From contig NC_134397.1 in assembly GCF_050003625.1 (NCBI RefSeq), positions 150,039,526-150,103,525 of the forward strand: a stretch of DNA of 64,000 nt, read 5' to 3'. Below are positions 1 through 11,653 of the stretch, piece by piece. Each line of letters starts with the position of its first letter. Position 1 is the first letter of the stretch. The notes beneath the pieces are model-generated. The model was not told where the DNA came from. It was given only the letters and a program-made list of their open reading frames with translations, and ran no database searches. This DNA is from Haematobia irritans. Its lineage: Eukaryota > Arthropoda > Insecta > Diptera > Muscidae. A program made the translations under genes and the position numbers.

Positions 1-801
1 CGTACCAAATTTCAACCAGATTGGATGAATTTTCCTTCTCCACAAGGCACCGGAGGTCAAATCTGGGGATCGGTTTATATGGGGGCTATATATAATTATG
101 GACTGATATGATATATAATTATGGACTAACATCACGTACCAAATTTCAACCGAATCCGATGAATTTTGCTCTTCCAAGGAACTCCGGAGGTCAAATCTGG
201 GGATCGGTTTATATGGGGGCTATACATAATTATGGACCGATTTCGACCAATTTTTGCATGGGTGTTTGAGGCCATATACTTACACCATGTACCAAATTTC
301 AGCCGGATAGGATGAAATTTGATTCTCTTAGAGGCTCCGAAAGCCAAATCGGGGGATCGGTTTATATGGGGGCTATATATAATTATAGACCGATGTGGAC
401 CAATTTATGCATGCTTGTTGGAGACCATATACTAACTCCATGTACCAAATTTTAGCCGGATCGGATGAACTTTGCTTCTCTTAGAGTCACCGAAAGCCAA
501 ATTTGGGGGTCCGTTTATATGGGGGGCTATACGTAAAAGTGGACCGATATGGCCCATTTGCAATACCTTCCGACCTACATCAATAACAACTACTTGTGAC
601 AAGTTTCAAGTCGATAGCTTGTTTTGTTCGGAAGTTAGCGTGATTTCAACAGACGGACGGACGGACGGATATGCTCAGATCGACTCAGAATTTCACCGCG
701 ACCTGGAATATATATACTTTATGGGATCTTAGAGCAATATTTCGATGTGTTACAAACGGAATGGCAAAGTTAATATACCCCCATCCTATGGTGGAGGGTA
801 T
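1..801 (-). mobile_element. Helentron-like non-autonomous element (HINE/DINE type), cut by window edge
   Basis: The right end carries the family's 5' terminal hairpin (complement of TACCCTCCACCATAGGATGG, 780-801). Next comes the conserved block with a short GGAC run (the GTCC microsatellite of DINE-like elements) near 650-668, then diverged 153-bp internal tandem units running off the left edge. The 3' hairpin end lies outside the window. The same order is seen in complete copies elsewhere in the window. Orientation is minus. The open frames in it are tandem-repeat translations, not genes. Confidence 0.8.
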
Positions 802-889
802 AAAAATAGCAAAAATAGCTCCTATCATATTATTTTGCTCTTCGAATATGATTGTGACAAAAATTGTAGATTTTGCAAAATATTCCAAA

Positions 890-1528
890 TATATCTACAG
901 AAATAAAATTTTGACAAAATTTTCTACAGAAATAAAATTTTGACAAAATTTTCTATAGAAATAAAATTTTGACAAAATTTTCTATAGAAATAAAATTTTG
1001 ACAAAATTTTCTATAGAAATAAAATTTTGACAAAATTTTCTATAGAAATAAAATTTTGAAAAAAAATTTATAGAAATAAAATTTTGACAAAATTTGCTAT
1101 AGAAATAAACTGTTGCCAAAATTTTCTATAGAAATAAAATTTTGAGAAAATTTTCAATAGAAATAAACTTTTGCCAAAATTGTCTATAGAAATAAAATTT
1201 TGAAAAATTTTTCTATAGAAATATAATTTTGATACAATTTTCTATAGAATTAAAATTTTGATAAAATTTTCTATAGAAATAAAATTTCGATAAAAATTTC
1301 TGTAGAAATAAAATTTTGGCAAAATTTTCTATAGAAATAAAATTTTGAGAAAATTTTTTGTAGAAATAAACACTTTTGACAATATTTTCTAAAGAAATAA
1401 AATTTTGACAAAATTTTCTATCTAAATAAAATATTGACAAAACTTTCTATAGAAATAAAATGTTCACAACATTTTCGATATAAATAAAGTTTTGACAAAA
1501 TTTTCTATAGAAATAAAATGTTTGCAAA
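890..1528 (+). repeat. 29-bp minisatellite array (forward orientation)
   Basis: About 22 copies of a 29-bp unit, TTTTGACAAAATTTTC followed by TATAGAAATAAAA, with point changes and small indels. It starts next to a lead-in with TTGTAGATTTTGC that resembles the lead-in of the array at 12.5 kb. Each unit carries the palindrome TTTCTATAGAAA. Short open frames rich in Phe, Tyr, Lys, Ile and Asn here are repeat translation only. Confidence 0.95.
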
Positions 1529-2971
1529 AAAAATATAAGATGTTTTTCAATGGTTTAGTTTAAAGACGTTTTGAACTCGAAACATAGCATAAGTTCTACA
1601 TGAAATTGAGCCAGAATTTGGAAATTTAAGTTTTCGTTAACACCTTTTTGAAGGACTTTCGTAGCACATGAAGGAAAAAAATTTAAAATAAATTAAATTT
1701 TATCTCCTACTAGCAAGTATGCAAAACTCAAATTGAGAGAATTTTCAAAAGAGAATTTTGTCTTAAAAGTTTCGGAAACAAGGCCAAAATCATTAGTTCA
1801 AAGACAAAATCATTGGAAAGGGGCATGCTTTATTTTCAGTGTATATTTTTCTTGGATTAAGTAGACAGCAACGTCTATGTTACAAACAATTTGCGCTCAA
1901 GATACTTGGTATTTTTAGATTTTTATATACACTTTATTAGAACTATTTCTACCATTTTCTTTATTGCCACTACGCATTGTGAAAACCTCAAAACTCGGAG
2001 TTCTTCGACTTTAGCTCGAGATAATTCATTTCTACTATTAAACACTTTCCCTTTTTTCTGTGTTAACACATCTCTTATTTGCTTTAATTTGAAAAGCAAT
2101 GACTTTTGCCGTATCACTATCATCAAGAAAGTAGAAAAAAATTAATTAAATTTGAAATTCTTTTGTTACGTTGTAGTGTCCTCTTATCCATGGAAACTAG
2201 TTGATATGGCATTCTGAATATTCAACATGTCCAACTGAATTATTGTCTTTTTTGTCGTGGTCATATTGTAGGTGTTCTTGTCAACATTTTAAGAATTACT
2301 TAACATTATATCCAACTTCCACTTTCATGTAGTATCTTCTATAAGGACATTTATTTTAATTAAATAAGAAGAAAAAAAAGCAAACCAGAAAAAGCTTATT
2401 GTTGTCATTTTTTTGTTCTTAGTGTCCATGTAGAGACTTTGACATTTTTTGTGATGTTTATCCGTTTCCTGATTTTCTTTTGAATTCACATATGCACACG
2501 CACATAATTTAATAAACACTCACAAGTTGCGTATACACACATACGCATACTATGGAATACTGTGGAATTTGTCTTTCACTCTTTTACTCCCGGCATGCTA
2601 ATCACTTAGTCAGTGCTCGTGTAACGCAAATTAAACCCTCTTCACTTGTTGTATAAGACAAGTGAAGGCTTTGCAGAAAAAAAATCATTTCTTTTTTTCT
2701 GAAATAATTCTTAGATTCATATATGAACCATTTTATAAAGTAACTGAAAGGGCGGAATAGAATTACCTGTCCCCTCCATCATCCTTCATATGAAAAGTCT
2801 AAATGAGTAGGTTTTGGCGTAGATGTACAAAATATGAAAGTCATCTAAACGACTTTGTCAAGTCGAGTTTTAATGCCTTTGAAACCCTTCTTTTGTCCAA
2901 AATCGACTTTTCATGTTGAATCAAATTTCATATTAAAGCAAATGAAAATGGAAAATTTGGCTTTTTCGTTC
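1529..2971. other. A/T-rich unique sequence, no gene seen
   Basis: No recognisable coding exon, RNA gene or known repeat. The open frames at 1891-2145 and 2325-2519 are short and lysine/phenylalanine-rich by composition, with no convincing splice sites or conserved motif. Confidence 0.6.
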
Positions 2972-4685
2972 GAAGTAAAATTTTGGGAAAATTTTCTATA
3001 GAAATAAAATTTTGAAAATTTTTTTTATAAAAATAAAATTTTGAAAAAATTTTCTATAGAAATATAATTTTGATAAAATTTTCTATAGAATTAAAAATTT
3101 CTATAGAAATAAAATGTTGACAAAATTTTCTATAGAAATAAAATGTTGACAAAATTTTCTATAGAAATAAAATTTTGACAAGATCTTCTATAGAAATAAT
3201 ATTTTGACAAAATTTTGTATAGAACTAAAATTTTTACAAAATTTTCTATAGAAGTAAAATGTTGACAAAATTTTGTATAGAAATAAAATGTTGACAAAAT
3301 TTTCTATAGAAATAAAATCTTGACAAGATCTTCTATAGAAATAACAATTTGTATAGAAATAAAATTTTGCCAAAATTTTCTATCGAAATAAAACTTTGGG
3401 AAAACTTTCTATAGAAATAAAATTTGATAAAATTTTCTATAGAAATAAAATATTTTTATAAAAATAAAATTTTGAAAAAAATTTTCTATAGAAATATAAT
3501 TTTGATAAAATTTTCTAAAAAAAAATTTGATAAAATTTTCTGTAGAAATAAAATTTTGACAAAATTTTCTACAGAAATAAAATTTGGACAAAATTTTATA
3601 TAGAAATAAGATTTGTACATAATTTTCTATAGAAATAAAATTTTGACAAAATTTTCTATAGAAATAAAATGTTGACAAAATTTTGTATAGAAATAAAATG
3701 TTGACAAAATTTTTTTATAGAAATAAAATTTTGACAAGATCTTCTAAAGAAATAACACTTTGACAAAATTCTGTATAGAAATAAAATTTTGCCAAAATTT
3801 TCTATAGACATAAAATTTTCTATAGAAATAAAATTTTGATAAAAATTTTCTATAGAAATAAAATGTTGATAAAATTTTCTATAGAAATAAAATGTTGATA
3901 AAATTTTCTATAGAAATAAAATTTTTATAAAATTTTCTATAGAAATAAAACTTTCTGTAGAAATAAAATATTGACAAAATTTTCTATAGAAATAAATTTC
4001 TTTTTATAAAAATAAAATTTTGAAAAAATTTTCTATAGAAATATAATTTTGATAAAATTTTCTAAAAAAAAAATTGATAAAATTTTCTATAGAAATAAAA
4101 TTTTGACAAAATTTTCTAAAGAAATAAAATTTGGACAAAATTTTATATAGAAATAAAATTTTTACATAATTTTATATAGAAATAAAATTTTAAAAAAATT
4201 TTGTATAGAAATAAAATGTTGACAAAATTTTGTATAGAAATAAAATGTTGACAAAATTTTCTATAGAAATAAAATTTTGACAAGATCTTCTATAGAAATA
4301 ACATTTTGACAAAATTTTGTATAGAAAAAAAAAATATTGACAACATTTTATACAGAAATAAAATTTTGCCAAAATTTTCTACAGAAATAAAATTTTGGGA
4401 AAATTTTCTATAGAAATAAAATTTTGATAAAATCATCTATAGAAATAAAATTTTTATAAAATTTTCTATAGAAATAAAACTTTCTGTAGAAATAAAATTT
4501 TTAGAAAATTTTCTGTAGAAATAAAAATTTTTGGCAAAATTTTCTAAAGAAATAAAATGTTGACAAAATTTTCTATAGAAATAAAATTTTCACAACATTT
4601 TCTATAGAAATAAAACTTTGACCAGATCTTCTATAGAAATAACATATTGACAAAATTTTCTATAGAAACAAAATTTTGACAACAT
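2972..4685 (+). repeat. 29-bp minisatellite array (forward)
   Basis: About 58 diverged copies of the 29-bp unit. Blocks of several units recur (for example around 3250-3350 and again around 4210-4310), so local higher-order duplication has occurred. The array is interrupted at 4686 by a terminal-inverted-repeat insertion and resumes at 5246. Confidence 0.95.
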
Positions 4686-5245
4686 CCCTACGGGAAATTG
4701 GTGCAAATTTCCACTGATGGACCTATCGCAGAACTTCTACCGGAGCTCCAGTTAGTTGCTATTTTGAAATTGTCTTAATTTATTGATTCCCATACTCGCT
4801 TGATATTAAAATCTGATTGGATCTACACATTTGGTGAAATAATGTTATCAAAATAACTATTTTTAAGAACAATACGATTTATTGGCCACGAAGGCTTCCT
4901 GTATTGTTAAATAAAATGAAATGAATAACCTATTGTTTGACATAACATATTTCAAAAGTTTTTTTTTTCATTTCGAATGCGATTCGGATGCCCAAAATGA
5001 AACAGATTTCTAAGTGTTTGTCCGAGAGTGGACCTGTTTATGGTGTGCTCCTTCTAAATTGTCCCAGGACATGTCCTTTGGAGTGAGTCCAAGATGTGTC
5101 CTAAAGTGTAAATTCACCCCGTCAATGGCAAACCCATGTTAAAGTGACCGGTCCCTCCGTACGTTCTGGCCAGAACAGGGACTGGTCCATACACACCAGG
5201 GACTAGTCGTGTACAGGTCCTGTGGTTGCTCCATTTCCCGTAGGG
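4686..5245. mobile_element. Non-autonomous DNA transposon with CCCTACGGGAAAT inverted ends
   Basis: The left end reads CCCTACGGGAAATTGGTGC. The right end is its inverted copy, CCCTACGGGAAATGGAGC when read on the minus strand. The element is 560 bp and sits cleanly inside the 29-bp array. The array reads ACAT...ATTTT across the insertion, compatible with a 2-bp AT target duplication (4684-4685, 5246-5247). No transposase is present. The superfamily is not assigned. Confidence 0.8.
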
Positions 5246-5348
5246 ATTTTATATAGAAATAAAATTTTGACAAAATTTTATATAGAAATAAAATTTTGAC
5301 ATAATTTTCTGTAGAAAAAATTTAGAAAAAATTTTCTATAGAAATAAA
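5246..5348 (+). repeat. 29-bp minisatellite array, continuation
   Basis: Three to four further copies of the 29-bp unit after the insertion at 4686-5245, showing that the insertion split one array. Confidence 0.9.
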
Positions 5349-5394
5349 AAACAAATATCCGTATTAACTTATTTGGAGGCAATCAAATGGGAAG

Positions 5395-5710
5395 TATATA
5401 CCCACCCGCCCAAATAGCCCAGGCATTCCTCCTTCTGATTACCACTTATTCCAATCGATGAAACATGATCTGTGTGTTTGAGTTAAGTCGTTGTTTCGTC
5501 TAGGTATCCGTCTGTTGCCGTAACGATGGGAAAGAGCAGTGGCAACCAGTGGACACCACTTCAATTTGAAGTGCATTAAATACTCAAACATTAAAAAAAA
5601 CAATTTTTTAATTTGTTCTTCCTAAATAAATTTATGCAACCAAACTTTTTTAAAAACATCAATTTTTACATTGTTCTTCCTAAATAAATGTATGCAACCA
5701 AACTTTCAAT
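5395..5710 (+). pseudogene. Decayed mariner transposase C terminus and end
   Basis: One frame near 5416-5475 reads NSPGIPPSDYHLFQSMKHDL, matching the mariner signature YSPDxAPSDYHLF. The third catalytic Asp is replaced by Gly. A second frame near 5515-5570 reads RWERAVATSGHHFN, matching the mariner C-terminal W..V...G.YF motif, with an in-frame stop just before it. A 65-bp tandem duplication downstream repeats a terminal-repeat-like segment ending ATGCAACCAAACTTT. The subfamily differs from the Himar1-like copies in this window. Only a frameshifted remnant is left. Confidence 0.7.
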
Positions 5711-6770
5711 ATAGGTCCATAAACTTACATGTGGAAACTTATTTATAGATTTATTTTTTTTTTTACATTAATTTTTCTTATGTTGCAAATGTATATAGAT
5801 ATTCGCTAAAACCTAACAGCAGTTCATTTCACTTTGCAACATTTATTTTGATCATAGTCAATTTCTTACGAAATGTCTCATATAGGGGAACAAATATGTT
5901 TCTTGTCAACTCTGACATTTTTTTCTTGTCTAGTTGCGAACATGACATGACTTCAGCAACATTAACTTTAATCAAAACAACGAGCCAAATAACAATAAAA
6001 AGGAATTTGGGTAACAGCAGTGGTAACCTGCTACAAAGACAGGTGTTAAGGATATTCGAATTTAGCTGGTTGAGTAGCTGACAATGACGCCATTTGAAAG
6101 CTACAAAACCAAAATGCCTAAAAGTATTACATTTTTAATATTCTCTTGAATATGTGTACGTTCGTGCCTACTTCTTCAAGAATTGGTTGTTGTGGAAATC
6201 CTGTTTTGGCGAGTACGGACGAGCTTCACTTAAAGCAAGATGAAAAACCAAATGAATAGTGAAAGATTTAGCAGTGTTGAAATCTAGGGTTCACGATTAA
6301 ATGTTTTTAAAATCAATTTAAAATTAGTTCGTGGAATGATTTTTAATATATTTTTTAAGTTACTGAGCTCAATAAATTCAGATGTAATATGACAAAAAAT
6401 ATTTTAATATTTTACGTTAATGAAAACACAGAGCCATGTTTACATACGTTTATATAAGTTAAAAACTTCGTTTTTCAAACCAAACCGAAGGCGTATTTAG
6501 TAAGGTAGTTTTGCCAGTCGCCATATTGAAACTTTGATTGTCAGGCAATTGACTTAAATTTCCCACTTGTTGAACACATTTAACATAGAGAAAATCTGGA
6601 AATGTATCGATGTATGCTTCGAAATATGAGGAAATGTGTTACGGTACGGAAAAATAGTTGAAGTAATTCTTACCATCAATTATGAGGACCATTTACTTCA
6701 TAAATTTAAGACAAATTCAATATTTCAAAATTTTTTGTATAAAATAAATTTATTTTGAATTTTTATTTTT
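5711..6770. other. Unique A/T-rich sequence, no gene seen
   Basis: No exon with supporting splice sites or recognised domain. The 77-codon frame at 5848-6081 has no recognisable motif and is not called. Confidence 0.5.
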
Positions 6771-7033
6771 ATACCCACCCCCATAGAATGGTTATGGGGG
6801 TATAATAAGTTTGTCATTCCGTGTGTAACCATCGAAATATCGATTTCCGACTATATAAAGTATATACTTGATCAGGGAGAAATTCTAAGACGGTATAAGC
6901 ATGTCTGTCTGTTGTAATCACGCTACAGCCTTCAATAATAGCGCTATCGTCCTAAAATTTGGCACAGATTCGTTTTTTGTTTGCAGGCAGGTCAAGTTCG
7001 AAAATGGGCTATATCGGTCAAAGTTTTGATATA

Positions 7034-8326
7034 AAGTGTGATACGGTCAAAATTTGGTCGAGGGAAAACGCGTGTAAATCGGTGAAATCGTTTATTTAAA
7101 AAATCAAACTAAATTTCTTTTTCAAGTTCAATTAGTATAAAATTCAGGAAAAATATTCAGTGAGGCTTTCGCTTTTCCAAATCCGAATTGCCGGGCCTCA
7201 CGCTTGACACCTGCCATCAGATTTTGTACAGCCACCTTGTCCACCTTCTTCGCCGCAGAAAGCCAGTTTGCCTTGAACTGCTGCTCGTCCTTAGCAGTTT
7301 TTTTTTTGGTCTTCTTTAGGTTCCGCTTGACAATAGCCCAGTATTTCTCAATTGGGCGGAGCTCTGGCGAGTTGGGAGGGTTGTTGTCGTTGGGAACCAC
7401 TTGCACGTTGTTGGCGGCGTACCACACCATGGCCTTTTTACCGCAATGTCAAGATGCCAAATCCGGCCAAAACAGTACGGAACAACCGTGTCTCTTCAGG
7501 AAAGGCAGCAGACGTTTATTCAAATACTCTTTCACGTAAATTTCTTGGTTGACAGTCCCAGAAGCTATGGAAATGCTGCTTTTCAAGCCACAGGTACAGA
7601 TGGCTTGCCAAACCAGATATTTCTTTGCGAACTTTGACAGTTTTATGTGCTTGAAAATATCTGCTGCCTTTCCCCTTCCTTTTGCCGTATAAAACTCCTG
7701 TCCCGGAAGCTGCTTGTAGGCTTTGACGTAGGTTTCGTCGTCCATTACCACGCAGTCAAACTTCGTCAGCATCGTCGTGTACAGCCTCCGGGATCGCGCT
7801 TTGGCCGTCGTATTTTGTTTATCATCGCGATTTGGAGTCACTACCTTCTTGTAAGTCGATAGTCCGGCTCGTTTTTTGGCTCGATGCACGGTTGTAGACG
7901 ATACACCCAGCTTATTTGCTGCATCTCGGAGAGAGAGGTTAGAGTTTCGCTTGAAACTACCGGCAACTCTCTTTGTCGTCTCAACGGCTTCCGGTTTTCG
8001 ATTTCCCCCCGATCCAGACTTCCTGGCTGTCGACAAACGTTCCCCAAACACTTTAATTACATTTGTAACGGTTGATTTGGCAACTTCTGGCGATTTTGCC
8101 AGCTTTGCGTGCGAGTAGCTCGGATTTTCGCGCGAGCAAAATTTTGATACGCTGCTCTTCTTGCTTGGACGGCATTTTGACAACTGAAGAGTGAATTCCA
8201 AAATCAAAATAGGAGCAACATTCTACACACACACCTTCAAAATGAGGGGTGTTCAGGTTTTTTAAATGCAAACTTGAAAGAAATACGTCAAGTTTATATT
8301 GACTAAATTTTGACCGTATCACCCTT
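7034..8326 (-). mobile_element. Tc1/mariner-superfamily element, DD37E type, near full length
   Basis: The inverted ends match at AAGKGTGATACGGTCAAAATTT (left AAGTGTG, right AAGGGTG on the minus strand). They are flanked by TA duplications at 7032-7033 and 8327-8328. Length is 1293 bp. The transposase remnant is on the minus strand. The element interrupts the Helentron-like copy at 6771-10498. A second, half-deleted copy lies at 17120-17655. Confidence 0.9.
7128..8175 (-). pseudogene. DD37E transposase, two lesions
   Basis: The transposase would cut and paste its own element. Reading minus from ATG 8175-8173, the N terminus (MPSKQEEQRIKILL) leads into a bipartite helix-turn-helix region (SHAKLAK..., then SLRDAANKLGVSSTTVHRAKK), as in Tc1/mariner transposases. 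Catalytic residues are Asp in VVMDDETYVK, Asp in LFWPDLAS, and Glu in ELRPIEKYW. The last two are separated by 37 residues, the spacing of the ITmD37E group known from mosquitoes. Two lesions inactivate it. A 5-bp deletion near 8131 shifts the frame after about 16 codons (compare the second copy at 17310). A TGA at 7449-7451 stands where Cys is expected, just after WPDLAS. The frame resumes directly and runs to 7128. Assignment to DD37E rests on my residue count. Confidence 0.85.
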
Positions 8327-9687
8327 TAGTCCCCATATAAACCGATTTCCCGATTTGGGGTCTTGGGCTTATAAAAACCGTAGTTTTTATCCAATTTGCC
8401 TGAAATTAAAACTCTAGAGGTACTTGAGGACAATAAAAAGGTGTGCCGAAAATGGTGCCCATCGGTCCAAGTTTTGGTATAGCCCCCATATAGACCTATC
8501 TCCCGATTTTGCTGCTTGGGCGTCTAGAAACTGCATTTTCCATCCGATTTGCCTGAAATTGGAAGTCTAGAGGTATTTTGGGACCTTAAAGAGGTGTGTA
8601 GAAAATGGTTCATATCGATCCATGGTTTGGTATAGCCCCCATATAGACCTATCTCCCGATTTTGCTGCTTGGGCGTCTAGAAACTGCATTTTCCATCCGA
8701 TTTGCCTGAAATTGGAAGTCTAGAGGTATTTTGGGACCTTAAAGAGGTGTGTAGAAAATGGTTCATATCGATCCATGGTTTGGTATAGCCCCCATATAGA
8801 CCGATCTTTTGCTGCTTGGGCGTCTAGAAACTGTATTTTCCATCCGATTTGCCTGAAATTGAAAATCTAGAGGTATTTTAGGACCATAAAGAGGTGTGTC
8901 GAAAATGGTCAGTATCGGTCCATGTTTAGGTATAGTCGCCATATAGACCGATCTCCCGATTTTTGTTCTTGGGCTTCTATAAACTGTATTTATTACCCGA
9001 TATGCCTGAAATTGGAAATCTAGAGGTATTTGTATGCCGAAATTGACCGATCTCTCGGTTTTACTTCTTGGGTATCTAGAGACTATATTTTCTAGCCGAT
9101 TTGCTTGAAATTGAAAATCTACAGGTATTTTAAGATCACAAATAGGTGTGTCGAAAATGGTCTGTATCGGTCCATGTTTTGGTATAACCCCTATGTGGAC
9201 TGATCTCCCGATTTTACTTCTTGGGCTTCTAGAATCCGTATTACTTCGGCTTCTAGAATCCGTAGTTTTTATCCAATTTGCCGGAAATTAGAAATATAGA
9301 CTTATCTTAGGACCATAAAGAGGTGTGTCGAAAATGGTCCGTATCGGCCCATGTTTTGGTATAACCCCTATATACATTGATCTCCCGATTTTACTTCTTG
9401 GGCTTCTAGAATTCGTAGTTTTCACCAAATTCGTCTGAAAGTGGAATTCTAGAGGTATTTGAGGAACATTAAGAGGTGGTGAGTATTGGTCCCTGTTTTG
9501 GTATAGCCCCCATATGGACCAGATTTAACTCCTAGGGCTTCTACAAACCGTAGTATTTATCCGATTTACACACAAATTTAAACATACTGGAATTTTAGAC
9601 CCTCAAAAATCTGTATCGCGTTTATTTTTACCGGTCCATTGGACAAGGCATCGATATAGATCGATTTAACTCCTTGAGAGTACACCC

Positions 9688-9875
9688 AAAGAAAAAATAT
9701 TTTCCTATTTTAGACAAACGTAATTCCCCTTTTGTATAAAGTATTTTCGTTTAGGGCAAACTAATCCGAATTTTTGGTAAGCGATTCAACGATACTCTCT
9801 AAAATTTCTGTCAAAATAAATCTTTGCTTGTCTAAAATTTCGTTCCTCAGAAAAGAAAACACTCCTTTCAGGGTG
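9688..9875. mobile_element. MITE with CACCC ends and TA flanks
   Basis: A 188-bp segment begins TA-CACCCAAAGAAAA and ends CTTTCAGGGTG-TA. An internal inverted pair (ATTTTAGACAA near 9709 and TTGTCTAAAAT near 9829) extends the pairing. It interrupts the tail of the Helentron-like element. The ends resemble those of the MITE at 10061-10299. No coding capacity. Confidence 0.6.
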
Positions 9876-10060
9876 TAGCAGTCGCACTGATCATGAAAAT
9901 TGCTTGAAACTTAAAGTAAAATTTCCAGATTTTACCCATCGTATTCATTTAAATAACGGCGGAAAAAATCTACAGGTTTAAGATTTCAAATCGATTCGTT
10001 TTCTCTAAAACTCAAACAGAATTGGTTCTCATAAATCCAGAATCTGATCTGGTCTTCATA

Positions 10061-10299
10061 CACACAGAGAAGGAATATGATCACCTCAAACATGTATCAA
10101 GAGCAAAATGTTATTTTTGTATGGTGACCATGTAACATGTTTGTTACTAAAATGTTATTTTCTCGTCAAATATAACCTGCTTGCCGAAATCAGATACATG
10201 ATTTTCGAGAAAATAACATGGTTGTTACATGGTCACCACCCAAAAATAACATTTTGCTCTTCAAACATGTTTGAGGTGATCATATCCCTTCTCTGGGTG
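10061..10299. mobile_element. Palindromic MITE, TA flanked
   Basis: The terminal inverted repeats are about 90 bp long. The left end reads CACACAGAGAAGGAATATGA and the right end mirrors it as CACCCAGAGAAGGGATATGA on the minus strand, followed by a shared GATCACCTCAAACATGT and GAGCAAAATGTTATTTT. TA dinucleotides flank it at 10059-10060 and 10300-10301, as expected for a Tc1/mariner-mobilised MITE. A second copy begins at 63934 and runs off the window. Confidence 0.85.
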
Positions 10300-10716
10300 T
10301 AGGTAGAATCTTTAAATTTTTTCTTTGGGAAAAAATTTACTGGCTTGGGAGAAGATTTGTCATCAAGTACCCAAAATCCTATATTATCAAGTAACCCGCT
10401 ACGAAGAAGAAGTTTTCAAAGTAAACTATTATGTTTGATTCATGGTGGTGGGTATTTAAGATTCGGCCAGGCCGAACTTACTGCTGTATATACTTGTTAT
10501 TTGTCACAATTGTCGATTAAACCTTGGCGTAGCTAGCAAAAGCTACAATGTGTGTCCATTGTGAAGGTACCTCAAAAAGAGAAAAAAATAATTCATGTAG
10601 ATGGGAAGAAATCAGAATATTTAATACAATGATATATAATCATAGTTTAAAAAAATACTGCATGGTATGTGGTAGGGGGAGATGACAAACCTATGAAACC
10701 CCTTTAGCTATGCATA

Positions 10717-11184
10717 CACTAAAAAAAGTGAACCCTCTATTTCACTAAAGGCAATTTAACTTTATTTCAGTTCATGGAATTATTACATTTGGAGAAAGTT
10801 TCTTTTACTCTAATAATACACAAATGAAGCAAAAAGATTTACTAAATTCGTACTGCTCACAAAATAGTTCACTATTTCACTAAATTTGTAAATCTTACTA
10901 CAAATGCGACCATCTTGAACTTCGTATGGCACTAAAGACATTCTTACAATTTTGAACTCCAATTTTTTTCCTTCAAACTACAAAATTTTCTTTAACAAGT
11001 GAAAAAAATTAATTATGTCTAACAAATTTTCTTGATTTTGTCGAAAAATATTTTTTTATTTTTGTGATATCGTCGTGATGTTAGTGTTTGTTATACTGTT
11101 TAGTTAAAATTTTCTAAAAATAATCAAAATTTTCTAAAATTATCCAAAATTGTTATTCCTGGTGAGTTCACTGTTTTTTCAGTG
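10717..11184. mobile_element. MITE with CACTRAAAAAA ends, TA flanked
   Basis: Left end TA-CACTAAAAAAAGTGAAC and right end GTTCACTGTTTTTTCAGTG-TA are inverted copies with a few mismatches. The TA dinucleotides fit a Tc1/mariner-type target duplication. The 468-bp interior is A/T-rich with no reading frame of note. It lies downstream of the last exon found for the minus-strand gene. Confidence 0.7.
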
Positions 11185-11549
11185 TATGTGTATTAACCAA
11201 ATACCGGCAATCAAAGTTCTGCTCAAATGAAAAAATTGTAATCACCTGATTGAAACTGCCTTCCTAAATATGCCTTGACCAAACCTTTTCATATATTCTG
11301 CATCTGATAATCTAATAATCAATTAATAAAAATAAAAAATAAAACAAAATCATTTAAAAATAATTCTAATAATTTCCTCAAATTTCTTATACTTTTAGGT
11401 AAGTCCACAATATTTGCACAGAATTCTTTTGGTATTTTCTTTGGACAATAAATAACTCTAACAATTACTTAGTACGGTAAGAGTCTATATTTTAAGTTTA
11501 CTTATAAAGAAAAATGTTTCAAACTACAATTTATTTTTTTTTTACTTAC

Positions 11550-11653
11550 TTTACCATACGCTCCTGCTCATAACGAGCTATCCATACTGGCAGTGTCATA
11601 TCCAGACTTGTTGCATGATGTAAAAAGTAGACCATGGCTCTTGTATTCTCATC
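11550..11653 (-). CDS. Unrecognised multi-exon gene, exon 5
   Basis: Minus-strand exon encoding residues of about 144-177, reading DENTRAMVYFLHHA then TSLDMTLPVWIARYEQERMV. The donor is a perfect GTAAGT (11544-11549). The acceptor CTAAAG at 11654 is weak, with little pyrimidine tract, so the left edge of this exon is the least certain junction of the gene. It enters in phase 0, agreeing with exon 4, and leaves in phase 2. The next exon must lie left of 11544. I could not find it among the repeats, so the 3' end of the gene is unknown. Confidence 0.7.

Larger units (their letters stand above)
6771..10498 (+). mobile_element. Helentron-like element (type 2), with three insertions
   Basis: The 5' end begins ATACCCACCCCCATAGAATGG, which forms a hairpin with TATGGGGGTAT, followed by a conserved block and a short GTCTGTCTGT run near 6903. 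The body is a set of diverged 153-bp tandem units, each containing a CCATATAGACCGATCTCCCG-like core. The units at 8478-8783 are two identical copies. The 3' end has a TTCGGCCAGGCCGAA hairpin and finishes TATACTTGTT at 10498. A DD37E element (7034-8326) and two MITEs (9688-9875, 10061-10299) have inserted into it. Confidence 0.85.

Noticed and set aside
890..1528. CRISPR-like array of 29-bp repeats
   Set aside because: Repeat length is similar by chance, but units are directly adjacent with no spacers, highly variable, and in a eukaryotic context.
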